A stretch of 64,000 bases of DNA from Mucilaginibacter phenanthrenivorans (GTDB taxonomy: Bacteria > Bacteroidota > Bacteroidia > Sphingobacteriales > Sphingobacteriaceae). Made by a program: the position numbers and the translations under genes. The notes below the pieces were generated by a model, which saw nothing but the letters and a program-made list of their open reading frames with translations, was not told the origin of the DNA and did not search any database. Positions 1 to 8,724 of this stretch are shown piece by piece (the stretch's first letter is position 1; each line of letters begins with the position of its first letter). The stretch is taken from positions 62,001 to 126,000 of the forward strand of contig NZ_JAHVAP010000010.1 in the NCBI RefSeq assembly GCF_024721155.1. Reading direction: 5' to 3'.

Positions 1-8
1 TTAAGTTA

Positions 9-1094
9 ATGGATCTTGAGGAAAAAAACGGCGGCAAGGAACTTAGTGCCACTGTCAACCCTGCGGCGCCTAACAATGAAACGATAGCAGTTAAAAAAAA
101 TACGGTCAGACTTTACCAGGATATGGATAAGTCTGTAAGTTCACTGGCAACAACTAATGTCTATAAAGTATGGCCGCAGGACGACCTTAAGCAGGTCATG
201 AGCCAGGCGGTACTTTGCCCGTGCTCAAATAAGGGCATCAGGGATCTGACGCAGGCGAACGACCTGCTGCATATCATCAGTCTCTTAAATGTCGCGACGC
301 CCGCCCAACTGGAATCTATGCGTTCGGGCTTGTTGTCGAGTAAGGATCTTTTAGCAACTCCTGCAAAAAACGGGGACTATACTGCCAGGGCCGCGAACCT
401 GAAATTTACCCTTGGACAGCTTCAACTGCTCAATGACTTTCTCCGTAACATCATCGCACTGGAACCTGGTAATGCCAGCTATAACGCCATTTATACGCAG
501 GCTATGAGCTATCGTGCTGATTTGCAGGCAGAAAGTGATGCAGTGGACAATATCAATAAGCTTACCGCCAAAATAACTGCCGCATACGATAAACTGTTTC
601 CTATACTGGAGGAGCGGAACACGCTGGTTTCTACAGAAACGCTGGATTTTATGTCGACCTACAAGCTCAGGATCGTCCCTGATTTTGGTTTCATCGGCGT
701 TTTTACCGGAGACAAGGTTTTCCATTTCTCCGACCTGGCACCGTACCTGGGGTTTGAGGTCGATTTCAGATCGATCAACAAAAATATCCCGATGCGGCTG
801 GTCCATTATAAGGATATCTGGTACTATCTGTCTTTTTCGGCAGGGCTGACTTTGACATCGCTGGCTATTCCTAATAGGCGGGCCGACCTTTTCGGCAATC
901 AAAACTTGCTTACCGGCTTTGGTTTCCGGATAAATAATTCGTTCCGCGTTACTGCCGGTACCGTGTGGTTTAAAACCATTAATAAAAATCCTCTGGAAAC
1001 CAACCAGCCGCTCGGGTTTTCACCCTTCATCGGGTTGTCGCTAGACCTTGACCTGCAGACGTTATTCGGTGGAATCAGTAAACTATTTAAATGA
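9..1094 (+). CDS. Putative envelope protein, coiled coil plus beta-rich C-terminus (5' end may lie outside the window)
   Basis: I do not recognise the family. The frame is still open at the left edge (two sense codons precede the first ATG), so the protein may be longer than the 361 residues seen. Residues about 130-215 are helical and charged. From about residue 220 the sequence alternates hydrophobic and polar residues with many aromatics, which looks like outer-membrane beta-strands. The downstream lipoprotein gene overlaps its stop codon by 4 bases, so the two are translationally coupled and probably act together at the cell surface. An envelope location is inferred; no signal peptide is visible because the start may be missing. 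Confidence 0.5.
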   Translation: MDLEEKNGGKELSATVNPAAPNNETIAVKKNTVRLYQDMDKSVSSLATTNVYKVWPQDDLKQVMSQAVLCPCSNKGIRDLTQANDLLHIISLLNVATPAQLESMRSGLLSSKDLLATPAKNGDYTARAANLKFTLGQLQLLNDFLRNIIALEPGNASYNAIYTQAMSYRADLQAESDAVDNINKLTAKITAAYDKLFPILEERNTLVSTETLDFMSTYKLRIVPDFGFIGVFTGDKVFHFSDLAPYLGFEVDFRSINKNIPMRLVHYKDIWYYLSFSAGLTLTSLAIPNRRADLFGNQNLLTGFGFRINNSFRVTAGTVWFKTINKNPLETNQPLGFSPFIGLSLDLDLQTLFGGISKLFK

Positions 1095-1813
1095 TGAAAA
1101 AATCAATATATGCACTACTGGCAGCTGCGCTTTTTTACAGCGCCTGTTTTAACCCGAAAAAGTATGATGACATCACGCCCATGGGGCTGATCGCTATCAG
1201 CTCGAGTGACAGCACCACCGCTGCGGACGGGTCAGGTTCTTATGTGGTTAATGCGGAAGTGCTGGACAAAAAGGCGGATGCGGGCAAAAGGACCATCGTC
1301 TTTAAGACTACGATGGGGACGTTCAAAGGCGGTTCAGACAGTATCGCCGTTGTCGCCGACGCCAATTTTCAATGCAGCGCAAAGTTAACCAGCGTAAAGG
1401 CGGGAAAAGCAACCGTTACCGCAAAGATTCAAAATATCACGGCATTAAAAACACCGTCTGTTACCTTTACAACTGCATTTCCCAGCAAAGTTACGGTTGC
1501 AGTTGATTCTTTTTCTGTCAAGAATGACAACAGGAGCGAAACATTAGTTACTGCGACCCTGGGCACAGCCAGCGGCGGCGTACCATCGGTCGGCACTACT
1601 GTTACTTTCACGGCTACTGACAACCTGGGCACTATGGTAGGAACATTTCTTAACAACATTTCGACGGGAAACACCGATGCTAACGGACAAGTGAAACTGC
1701 GATATGCGCCGATCAATACACCCTATACGGGTTACCTTACTTTTACGGCTACCTCAACTGATGCTGACGGCAAACCAGTCCTCGGAACGACACGAATTTT
1801 TATCACTAAATAA
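1091..1813 (+). CDS. Ig-like domain lipoprotein
   Basis: A 240-residue lipoprotein. A short hydrophobic N-terminus (residues 1-18) ends in a lipobox with Cys19. The remainder contains two Thr/Val-rich beta-sandwich segments, about residues 30-130 and 131-240, that resemble bacterial Ig-like (invasin Big_1 type) repeats, with a GxxDANGQVKL-like turn near residue 190 typical of that fold. The start overlaps the upstream stop codon. A surface-anchored structural or adhesive role is inferred from the family. A 72-residue Cys-rich ORF follows after 6 bases and is probably in the same transcript. Confidence 0.65.
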   Translation: MMKKSIYALLAAALFYSACFNPKKYDDITPMGLIAISSSDSTTAADGSGSYVVNAEVLDKKADAGKRTIVFKTTMGTFKGGSDSIAVVADANFQCSAKLTSVKAGKATVTAKIQNITALKTPSVTFTTAFPSKVTVAVDSFSVKNDNRSETLVTATLGTASGGVPSVGTTVTFTATDNLGTMVGTFLNNISTGNTDANGQVKLRYAPINTPYTGYLTFTATSTDADGKPVLGTTRIFITK

Positions 1814-1819
1814 TTAAAT

Positions 1820-2038
1820 ATGGAAAACGAGGAATTACAACAAAATGAACTTAATGACCTTGTGGGTAAAATCAAGGATCATATCGCTAACAGCAGTACG
1901 CTTTCCGGTATGAAACTTTCCACCCTGGGCCTGGCAACCTTTGGACAAGGTACGCACACCTGCTGCTCGGATGCGGGCGACGATCAAATTATGCTTCCTG
2001 ATAGTGTTCCGTGCCCATTTGGCTACCACGACTGCTAA
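1820..2038 (+). CDS. Small Cys-rich peptide of unknown function, possible RiPP precursor
   Basis: A 72-residue ORF starting 6 bases after the lipoprotein gene. The N-terminal half (1-35) is acidic, amphipathic and Cys-free, like a leader peptide. The last 27 residues hold four Cys (a CC pair, then single Cys residues, one of them C-terminal) among Thr, Ser, Asp and Pro. This leader/core asymmetry is what modified or disulphide-rich secreted peptides show, but no modification enzyme is adjacent; the LanB enzyme lies about 17 kb away. There is no signal peptide. Function is unknown and the RiPP idea is only an inference. Confidence 0.5.
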   Translation: MENEELQQNELNDLVGKIKDHIANSSTLSGMKLSTLGLATFGQGTHTCCSDAGDDQIMLPDSVPCPFGYHDC

Positions 2039-2052
2039 GATATTCCCGGGTC

Positions 2053-4032
2053 TTAGAGCGTGGTGTTTATCGAATAACCTGTGCAGCTAAACAATATGCT
2101 GCAATTTTTCAGGGTGGCTATAGTAAGCCCTTCCTGGAATCCCTTGCCTTTGATAACTGCGCTGACCTCGGGTTGCGAGAGCAGTGATGCAATGGCGGTA
2201 GGCAGGTCTGTCCCGTGGGTAGTGATTATTTCCGGTGCCTGCAGCAGGTATTCTGTCAGGTCGGGCCATTGGATGCTTAAGATGGTGTAAAGAACAAGCT
2301 GGTGCCTTGGTATGTCAATGTGCGATATGAGCGACGCGGCTTTGTTTACCAGGTAATTATTCAACAGGCGCTTCATGTTCCTCGGGTTCACGTCCAGAAA
2401 TTTTCCGTAGGATTTTAAAAAGTGCTCGGTCTGTTTGACTGTTTGCTGCTGGGCAAGTGTTTCAAGCGACTTGAGCCTGGATTGGTGCTCTTTGTTAAAA
2501 GCGGTTTCCTTCACGGTTGATTTTGAAGCGGGAGCCTGCTGTTCTTCCTGGCCGGGATCTGCAGCCGGGGTATCCCGGATACCAAGCATGGCATTCCAGC
2601 ACTTTTCCTTGATGGCCTCGGGAACACCCGGCAGCGCAACGGATAGCTGGAACATTTTTTCGATGAACAACGGGCCGATGGCTTTGCCCTCGACGTGGAT
2701 AAAGTTCTTGATTTTATCGTACTCCACTTCATAGCTGGCGTGCACTTTGTCGGCCGCGATCACGAATACCACGTTCGCCTCTTTGAAAATGGTCTGGATG
2801 TTTTCAAGTAATTCGACGACGTAGTTGCTTTTACAGCGATCCAGATCGTCGATGAAGATAACGATCCTCCCCGGCGCAGCAGCTTCGACCAGTTTTTTGA
2901 ATTTGTTTTTAAACTCGACCATCGGGTTGTCCCTGCTCTCCAGGTAATCCTGCACGGCCTTTTTTGATTTGATAAATAAGCTTTGCGAAAGGCTGATCGA
3001 TACGCCCCAAATCGCGACGAGGGCACCGAGGAACTTGCTGATGTTTTCCAGCCATTTGTCGTTGTCCGCGTGTTTGGTTTGCCCGTATAAAAACAACAGG
3101 TAGGCAATGACGAATAGGGAAATGGCCTGGTGCAGCCGGCGTGCCTTAAACCGCCAGAACCATTCTTTTACCCGGAATGTCCAGGGCAATTGTTTTTTAA
3201 GGTCCTGGTGCAGGTTGTTCATGAATGTCCACCAGGGATAGGGCATGCCCTGGTTTTGCCATGCGTTAAAATCGATGCAGTACCATTGCTTCTGGTCCGC
3301 TATAGCCGGTATCTTGTTAAAGGAGTCCTTCATGAAATTCATAAAGGATGATTTTCCGGCGCCCCACGGAGCATATAAATGAATAGCAAAAGCGCCGTGT
3401 GTCAGTTTTGTTCCATCCAGGATTTTGACGATGAACTCGGCGAAATAATACCGGTCCAGAAAGTCGCCGTCCTGGCTGACAATCGGATTATCGTCTGAAC
3501 TTTCCAGGTAATCGTTGTCTTTGGCGCCTTCATCAACAATCAGCTTATTGTACAGGGTTTGTCCTTGCCTGGATAAAAGGCGCGTTATCCCACCTGTAAC
3601 CTCCGGGATCAACTCGTCCAGAAAATTATCCCGTACCAGTAAGCTTTTGAGTGTTTCGTCCAACATCGCTAACCCAATCATCATCAGCTTGCCATGAAAA
3701 ACCTTGATGTCTGGTTGATAAAGCTCCCTGAGCCGGTCAAGCCAATTCAGCGGGGTATCCAGCTCTGAACGCTTAAATTCCCGGTCAACCGCGTAAGTGT
3801 TTAATACCTGGAGTTTCTGGCTGCCTTTTTTATTGGCATAAACGGTGCGGTATTTGAGCAGTTCCGCCGCCATCTGAACGGCGCTTACTGCGCTCTTTTC
3901 ACCTAATCGTTTTACCACTCCCTTGACCGCATCGGACAGGCCGGCGTCCCAGGCAGGAGGGGAGATCGATGGTGCCGCCTTTTTTGACCTTTTCGGCGAT
4001 TTTTCAGAAAAGCTGTTTGATTCTTGCATCAT
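2053..4032 (-). CDS. KAP family P-loop NTPase, membrane-anchored
   Basis: About 659 residues from the chosen start. The Walker A motif (APWGAGKSS) lies near residues 222-230 and the Walker B motif (FIDDLDR) near 390-397. Between them are two hydrophobic segments (about 300-318 and 333-352), the membrane insertion characteristic of KAP NTPases. ATG at 4032 was chosen because it overlaps the stop of the upstream membrane-protein gene as ATGA; an in-frame ATG 25 codons upstream is possible. KAP NTPases are known in membrane-associated complexes and in some anti-phage systems. Pairing with a five- or six-helix membrane protein suggests a two-component membrane complex; the role here is inferred. 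Confidence 0.85.
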   Translation of the reverse strand: MMQESNSFSEKSPKRSKKAAPSISPPAWDAGLSDAVKGVVKRLGEKSAVSAVQMAAELLKYRTVYANKKGSQKLQVLNTYAVDREFKRSELDTPLNWLDRLRELYQPDIKVFHGKLMMIGLAMLDETLKSLLVRDNFLDELIPEVTGGITRLLSRQGQTLYNKLIVDEGAKDNDYLESSDDNPIVSQDGDFLDRYYFAEFIVKILDGTKLTHGAFAIHLYAPWGAGKSSFMNFMKDSFNKIPAIADQKQWYCIDFNAWQNQGMPYPWWTFMNNLHQDLKKQLPWTFRVKEWFWRFKARRLHQAISLFVIAYLLFLYGQTKHADNDKWLENISKFLGALVAIWGVSISLSQSLFIKSKKAVQDYLESRDNPMVEFKNKFKKLVEAAAPGRIVIFIDDLDRCKSNYVVELLENIQTIFKEANVVFVIAADKVHASYEVEYDKIKNFIHVEGKAIGPLFIEKMFQLSVALPGVPEAIKEKCWNAMLGIRDTPAADPGQEEQQAPASKSTVKETAFNKEHQSRLKSLETLAQQQTVKQTEHFLKSYGKFLDVNPRNMKRLLNNYLVNKAASLISHIDIPRHQLVLYTILSIQWPDLTEYLLQAPEIITTHGTDLPTAIASLLSQPEVSAVIKGKGFQEGLTIATLKNCSILFSCTGYSINTTL

Positions 4033-4748
4033 TTGGAATGTTTGATCGGGGGGGTATCCTGTAATACGATTTCGCCTTTCACGAGCCATGAGATACCAAA
4101 TGCCCATAGCGTTATGAGCTCAAGCCAGTAGGTAGGACGGAAGTGAGCCAGCTTTTTTTCCAGGTGAAAAACCTTAAGCGACAGGATGCCTGCCATGGCA
4201 ACGACCATGATGATGCCGCATACCAGGTACACGCTATTGCGCGACCGCTTTTGTTTACCGGGGTCGGCTTTATCTGTCCGGCGGAAAAGCCAGAGGGACA
4301 TAACGGCCTGTACAAGAAACAAGCCTGTTGCTGAACTATAGTGGACGGTATTCCGGAGATCGTCCGGCGGTCGGCAAATGATATTACACGCATAATTACC
4401 ATCACTCACATTGCAGGGGAAGAATGCGACTCCGAGTGCGAACACGGCCATCAGGTTGCATAATATCCCGTCAAGGCGGGCAGGGCCTTTATAGGTAAAC
4501 ATGAAAAGCGCAACCGCGCAGAGTACGCCGACAAGCACGCTTCCCATGATGGTATAGAAATAATCACTGATAGACGGTTTCAAGGTAGTGCATCGTTCGA
4601 TGACTAAGGTGCCGAAATAACAGACGACGGGGAGTGCAATACCCAGCCAGCCGATGGCCCGGCGGATCGTGCGAAACGAAATGATCATGTTCCTATCAGG
4701 GTCGCCTTCGAGCAGCGCCGGCGTTTTGTTCTTTGGGACGGGCTTCAT
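4029..4748 (-). CDS. Multi-pass membrane protein coupled to the KAP NTPase
   Basis: A 239-residue integral membrane protein with about six hydrophobic segments (near residues 32-50, 65-87, 95-113, 135-155, 173-192 and 212-228). No catalytic motif is recognised. It is translated ahead of the KAP NTPase with a 4-base stop/start overlap, so the pair should be made together. A Cys-containing loop (CNxxCR-like) lies near residue 120 between helices 3 and 4. It is probably the membrane partner of the NTPase. Family assignment is not possible from sequence alone. Confidence 0.6.
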   Translation of the reverse strand: MKPVPKNKTPALLEGDPDRNMIISFRTIRRAIGWLGIALPVVCYFGTLVIERCTTLKPSISDYFYTIMGSVLVGVLCAVALFMFTYKGPARLDGILCNLMAVFALGVAFFPCNVSDGNYACNIICRPPDDLRNTVHYSSATGLFLVQAVMSLWLFRRTDKADPGKQKRSRNSVYLVCGIIMVVAMAGILSLKVFHLEKKLAHFRPTYWLELITLWAFGISWLVKGEIVLQDTPPIKHSK

Positions 4749-4772
4749 GGGGATAATGGATAAGGCTCCTAA

Positions 4773-4994
4773 TTACCAGCAAGATAGAAAAATAAATTTG
4801 ATATGTCCTATTTTAATAAATGCCAGGCAAACGCATAGAATAGCCGCACCTATACTGGCTAAAATTTGCCAGTGTTTTGGAGAGATAAAGATGAGCAATA
4901 AGGATAATGTGAAGAGAGAAACCGAAATCTGCGCAGCAAATAATTTACTTTTTGCAAAGGCAATCAGCATAATATCCGGATTAAACCAGATCAC
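4773..4994 (-). CDS. Possible small two-helix membrane protein
   Basis: A 73-residue ORF 24 bases upstream of the membrane-protein gene on the same strand. It has two clear hydrophobic stretches (about residues 20-38 and 42-66), so it could be the first gene of the KAP operon. Against it, a 45-codon ORF preceded by a GGAGAG ribosome-binding-like sequence runs on the plus strand over part of the same DNA (ATG at 4891, stop at 5025). Only one of the two, or neither, may be real. Confidence 0.3.
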   Translation of the reverse strand: MIWFNPDIMLIAFAKSKLFAAQISVSLFTLSLLLIFISPKHWQILASIGAAILCVCLAFIKIGHIKFIFLSCW

Positions 4995-5043
4995 GCCTGG
5001 TGAAGAAGCAAATGACGGCTGGTGATAGGATTATCTGCAAATT

Positions 5044-5613
5044 TTGGGATTAAAACTCAGGCTGGACGAGGTAATGACTGCGAAGGTCATTGACGAGGAA
5101 AAAACAAAGGTATTTGACGCCTTTCTGGCACCTATTAAGAAAAAGAACCGGTGTACGCCGGAGGAAGGCCTGGAGGCTGAGGCCATTCTGCTGAGTTTTG
5201 AGTCAGCACAATTTAAAATCAACACGGTCCGTGAGCAACTGGCGCCTTTAAAGTATTACTGGGAGCTGAAACACCTGTCGTTAAAAATTGTTAGCCATTC
5301 CGGCAACCTGCAGAAAAGCGAAAATTTCTATCTTCAAATTAAGCAGGTTAAATGGCTGGAGACCCGATCTGCAGGCAGGGGATACCAGCAACTGGAACAG
5401 GTGAACTATGGTACGTTATACTTAACGAATAAACGGCTTGTATTCGAGGGCAACGCGAAAAACTCTATTATCCCGTTAGACCGGATCAGGGGTATTGCTG
5501 TTCAGTCAAATGGAATTGCTGTTCAAAAAGATAAGGGCGAAGACCCGGTATTGGTTTTTTTGGGGGACAGATTGGCGTTTGAGTTGATTTTGAAAAGGTT
5601 GTTGAACGGATAA
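5044..5613 (+). CDS. PH/GRAM-like domain protein
   Basis: Up to 189 residues. The C-terminal half carries a motif like GTLYLTNKRLVFEG (about residues 123-136) followed by IPLDRIRGI, the signature of bacterial PH/GRAM-like domains that bind membranes or partners. The N-terminal half is helical and charged, with no membrane segment. The only start giving the full length is TTG at 5044; ATG at 5074 would give 179 residues and is equally plausible. It stands alone between a divergent operon and a lipoprotein gene. Function unknown. Confidence 0.6.
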   Translation: MGLKLRLDEVMTAKVIDEEKTKVFDAFLAPIKKKNRCTPEEGLEAEAILLSFESAQFKINTVREQLAPLKYYWELKHLSLKIVSHSGNLQKSENFYLQIKQVKWLETRSAGRGYQQLEQVNYGTLYLTNKRLVFEGNAKNSIIPLDRIRGIAVQSNGIAVQKDKGEDPVLVFLGDRLAFELILKRLLNG

Positions 5614-5698
5614 CATATCGCCCAACGGATTAATGTAATGATTTCCCAAAAATTACCGATATTAGTGTTAATTCGTTAACCTTCAAAAACTTATCGCA

Positions 5699-6745
5699 AT
5701 GGCTAAATTTAACAGAAAACCCCTCAGTACGATTTTATTGTTGATAATACTTATTACTGCAGGGCAATCCTGTAACAGCCATGACAACCGTTTCATTCTG
5801 CCTGCTCACCCACACGACGCTAAAACAGTCGTCCCCCTGCTTATTTATTACGTTTCACAGACCGATGTCAGGCCGGCCATAACGGTTTATATTAATGGCA
5901 TACCGGTAGAAGTGCTGTTCGATACCGGCTCCTGGGGACTTCGCGTGTTAAAAGGCGCGCTTAAAGGCGGCACATTTCCTACAATCGGAGTGCGGGTGAG
6001 CAATTCCTATTCCGGCGGAACAAGCCTGTATGGGCAAGTCGCCAGGGGGTATGTTTCTATGAGCAATTCTCATAAAGGTGCGACGCTTAACTTTATGCTC
6101 ATTGACGGGGCCGATAGCGGTAACGGTAAGTTTTCCACGGGCGATAACGCAGTGATTAATAACCCGCTGCTGGAACACTTTAACGGAATCATCGGTGTTG
6201 GCATGCGTTATAGCGATACCAGTAGAGGTGTGGCTAATCCTTTGCCGCAGTTGCCCGGGAACGCGCAATTTATCGTTCATTTTCCGCACTATGGCGAGCC
6301 GGAGGGTACGCTGGTCCTTAATCCCGGCCGGGAAGATTTGCGGGGATTTTCCTTTCTCAAATTGAAAGCCAACAGTGATATCCTGCCCAATGGTTTGCAA
6401 AGCTGGCCTGAAAACCTTTTAACCGGTACCGTTTCTATCGACGGACAGCCCTACACGAAGAATACGCTCCTGGACACAGGAAACCCCTTGAATTTTTACT
6501 ACAAAGACGGCACGAGCAATAAAGAGCCGGTTGATATCAATTCAGTCGTCAGGTTTTCCTTAGGAGACCCTGTTGTCGCTGACACGACGATCACTGTAAA
6601 ACAACAGCGCGCCGGCCTGGACCTGCTGGTATCAAGTAATAAATCGTCCTATGGCCCCCGGAACGTCTTCGGTACGATGTTCTTTTTTGATTTTGATGTC
6701 TTTTATGATCAGCACAACGGGGTGATCGGCATCAGGAAAAAATAA
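5699..6745 (+). CDS. Pepsin-like aspartic protease lipoprotein
   Basis: A 348-residue predicted lipoprotein with a hydrophobic N-terminus and lipobox Cys25. Two DTG triads are present, at residues 75-77 (FDTGSWGLR) and 259-261 (LLDTGNPLNF), about 184 residues apart, as in the two-lobed pepsin fold where each lobe donates one catalytic Asp. A downstream FGTMFFFDFDVFYD stretch resembles the closing strands of the second lobe. Two-lobed pepsin-like proteins are uncommon in bacteria. A periplasmic or cell-surface location is inferred from the lipobox. The gene appears monocistronic, with about 85 bases upstream and 140 downstream before the next genes. Confidence 0.7.
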   Translation: MAKFNRKPLSTILLLIILITAGQSCNSHDNRFILPAHPHDAKTVVPLLIYYVSQTDVRPAITVYINGIPVEVLFDTGSWGLRVLKGALKGGTFPTIGVRVSNSYSGGTSLYGQVARGYVSMSNSHKGATLNFMLIDGADSGNGKFSTGDNAVINNPLLEHFNGIIGVGMRYSDTSRGVANPLPQLPGNAQFIVHFPHYGEPEGTLVLNPGREDLRGFSFLKLKANSDILPNGLQSWPENLLTGTVSIDGQPYTKNTLLDTGNPLNFYYKDGTSNKEPVDINSVVRFSLGDPVVADTTITVKQQRAGLDLLVSSNKSSYGPRNVFGTMFFFDFDVFYDQHNGVIGIRKK

Positions 6746-6885
6746 TGCAGGTTTTTAGCGCAAAAGGTTTAAGGACTAACGAAGCTTATTAAATTGTCTT
6801 AGGCTGGGCATTTTCAAATTTTACTAAAATGTAACTTAAAAACAGGGAAACAAGTTAAAGCGGGTTCACAATTTGAACTCACTTT

Positions 6886-7830
6886 ATGTTAACCCTTAAA
6901 CAAGCTATCGCGGAATTCTTCAACCATTGTCTTTATGAAAAAAACCTTTCGTCTAAAACAATTAAATTTTACACCATAGACCTGCAGCAATTTCGCAGTT
7001 ATATGGAAGCCAATGCCTTTCCTATCGAAATTAAGTTAGTCGATAAGACTTACCTCAAAGGTTATCTTAAAGTGCTGGCCTGCTGGAAACCTAAAACTAT
7101 CAAACGCAAAATCGCGACGCTGAAAGCGCTTTTCAATTACCTGGAATATGAAGACCATATCCCGGTCAATCCTATGCGCAAGATTAAAATAAAGATCAAA
7201 GAGCCGCTAATGCTTCCCAAAGCGATGACTTCAGAAGAATCCTCTGCTATACTTGATCATGTTTATACCGCGATCAAAACGACCGATAAATCTAAATACC
7301 AGTATCTTGAGGCTGTAAGAAATGCAGCGGTCATCGAACTGCTGTTTGCAACCGGGGCCCGGGTTTCTGAAATAGCAGATTTAAAGCTTAACGCCCTTAA
7401 CCTGGAGGCTGGTACTGTTACCATTTATGGGAAAGGAGGGAAGCAACGGATGATCCAGATCTGTAATAAGGATACTTTGGCAACCCTGTCAGTATACTGT
7501 GAACTATTTAAAAACAAAATCGAGGCGGCCGACAGCTTTTTGTTGATCAACAGGCTGGATAAGAAACTGTCGGACCAATCGATCCGGTTTCTAACCAAAA
7601 GCCTTGCTGTGTCCACTAAAAGCAGCAAGAAAGTAACACCACATGTATTCCGGCACACATTTGCCACTTTGCTACTTGAAAACGATGTGGATATTAAATA
7701 CATCCAGGCACTTCTTGGTCATAGCTCCATTATGACCACGCAGATCTACACCCAGGTCAACTTAGAAAAGCAAAAACAGATTCTTACTGAAAAACATCCG
7801 CGGATGGGCTATTCTATGGCGCTGGAGTAG
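6886..7830 (+). CDS. Tyrosine recombinase (XerC/D-type integrase)
   Basis: A 314-residue protein, the usual length for the family. The N-terminal SAM-like DNA-binding domain covers about residues 1-95. The catalytic set is complete: Arg159 (ATGARVSEI), Lys183 (GKGGKQR), His253 and Arg256 (HVFRHT), His279 (LLGHSS) and Tyr288 (QIYTQV). It should cut and rejoin DNA through a 3'-phosphotyrosine. It opens an AT-rich accessory block, and speE starts 30 bases downstream. It could be the integrase of a mobile element or integron-like gene capture; it is not the housekeeping XerC/D as far as context shows. No attachment site was identified beside it. Confidence 0.9.
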   Translation: MLTLKQAIAEFFNHCLYEKNLSSKTIKFYTIDLQQFRSYMEANAFPIEIKLVDKTYLKGYLKVLACWKPKTIKRKIATLKALFNYLEYEDHIPVNPMRKIKIKIKEPLMLPKAMTSEESSAILDHVYTAIKTTDKSKYQYLEAVRNAAVIELLFATGARVSEIADLKLNALNLEAGTVTIYGKGGKQRMIQICNKDTLATLSVYCELFKNKIEAADSFLLINRLDKKLSDQSIRFLTKSLAVSTKSSKKVTPHVFRHTFATLLLENDVDIKYIQALLGHSSIMTTQIYTQVNLEKQKQILTEKHPRMGYSMALE

Positions 7831-7860
7831 GGTCGAATGCAGGATAACTGAATATTATCT

Positions 7861-8724
7861 ATGGACTTTCATGAACGGGGCTCAAATGTTTCTCTGCATC
7901 TCAATAATCTTAGCCTATTAGAAGATGTTAGTTCAATCAATTATGAACACATTCAGTTTTTCAACCATGAAACGTTGGGTAAGGTATTATTGCTCGACGG
8001 CGAGTTACAGCATATAGAGGCATGGGCCCCTTTGTATCATGAAACAGTGGTTCATTTACCTTGCGCTTTTATAAAAGAAGTCTCAGATGTACTCATATTA
8101 GGTGGGGGTGATTTTTTCGCAGCAAAAGAAATTCTAAAATATTCTACGGTCAAAAAAGTCACGATGGTTGATTTCGATCAAGCCGTGGTCGATTTAATGG
8201 TAAGACACTACACCCATGCAAAAGATGTATTGTGTGATCCGAGATTTGAATTAAAAATCAATGATGCTTTTGTTGAACTGAATAACACAACTCAAAAATT
8301 TGATTTGATAATTAATGATGCTGTTGATTTGGCTAACCATCCGGGAATTGATAATAAAGGAATATTTCAATTGCTAAGTAAATATTTAAAAAAGGATGGG
8401 GTTTGCGCTGATTTGATCTACAGGCATATTTTTGAAAAAGACACTACAAACAAAACAATAGCGCTGATAAATGAGAACGGGCTAAAATCTGCATTTTCGC
8501 TGGTAACAGTTCCCGAATATCCCGGAATATTGCACTTGTTGGCTATCTGGGGATTAAACGAAAATATCAATCAGTCGTTGGGGACCGCTATAAATTTAGA
8601 TCAACAAGAGTGGATCAAGAATTCAAAAAAAACTTGCGAGTATTTTGACCCTCGATTTTTATCTTTCTACTTATACCTACCACCTTATCTTAAAAGAATT
8701 ACGAATGGAAGCAGTAATTTTTAA
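7861..8724 (+). CDS. speE: Spermidine synthase-like aminopropyltransferase
   Basis: A 287-residue protein. The N-terminal beta domain includes the family's ..LLLDGxxQ..YHExxxHLP stretch (about residues 41-64). The Rossmann core has a GGGD nucleotide motif at residues 81-84, an acidic strand end (MVDFD) and INDAVD near the place of the usual catalytic IVDSTDP. Known members transfer aminopropyl from decarboxylated AdoMet to putrescine. The substrate-side acidic residue normally just before YHE is missing here (WAPLYHE), so the acceptor may differ. It overlaps the next gene, an AdoMet decarboxylase homologue, by 20 bases, which supports a joint polyamine-type pathway. Confidence 0.8.
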   Translation: MDFHERGSNVSLHLNNLSLLEDVSSINYEHIQFFNHETLGKVLLLDGELQHIEAWAPLYHETVVHLPCAFIKEVSDVLILGGGDFFAAKEILKYSTVKKVTMVDFDQAVVDLMVRHYTHAKDVLCDPRFELKINDAFVELNNTTQKFDLIINDAVDLANHPGIDNKGIFQLLSKYLKKDGVCADLIYRHIFEKDTTNKTIALINENGLKSAFSLVTVPEYPGILHLLAIWGLNENINQSLGTAINLDQQEWIKNSKKTCEYFDPRFLSFYLYLPPYLKRITNGSSNF

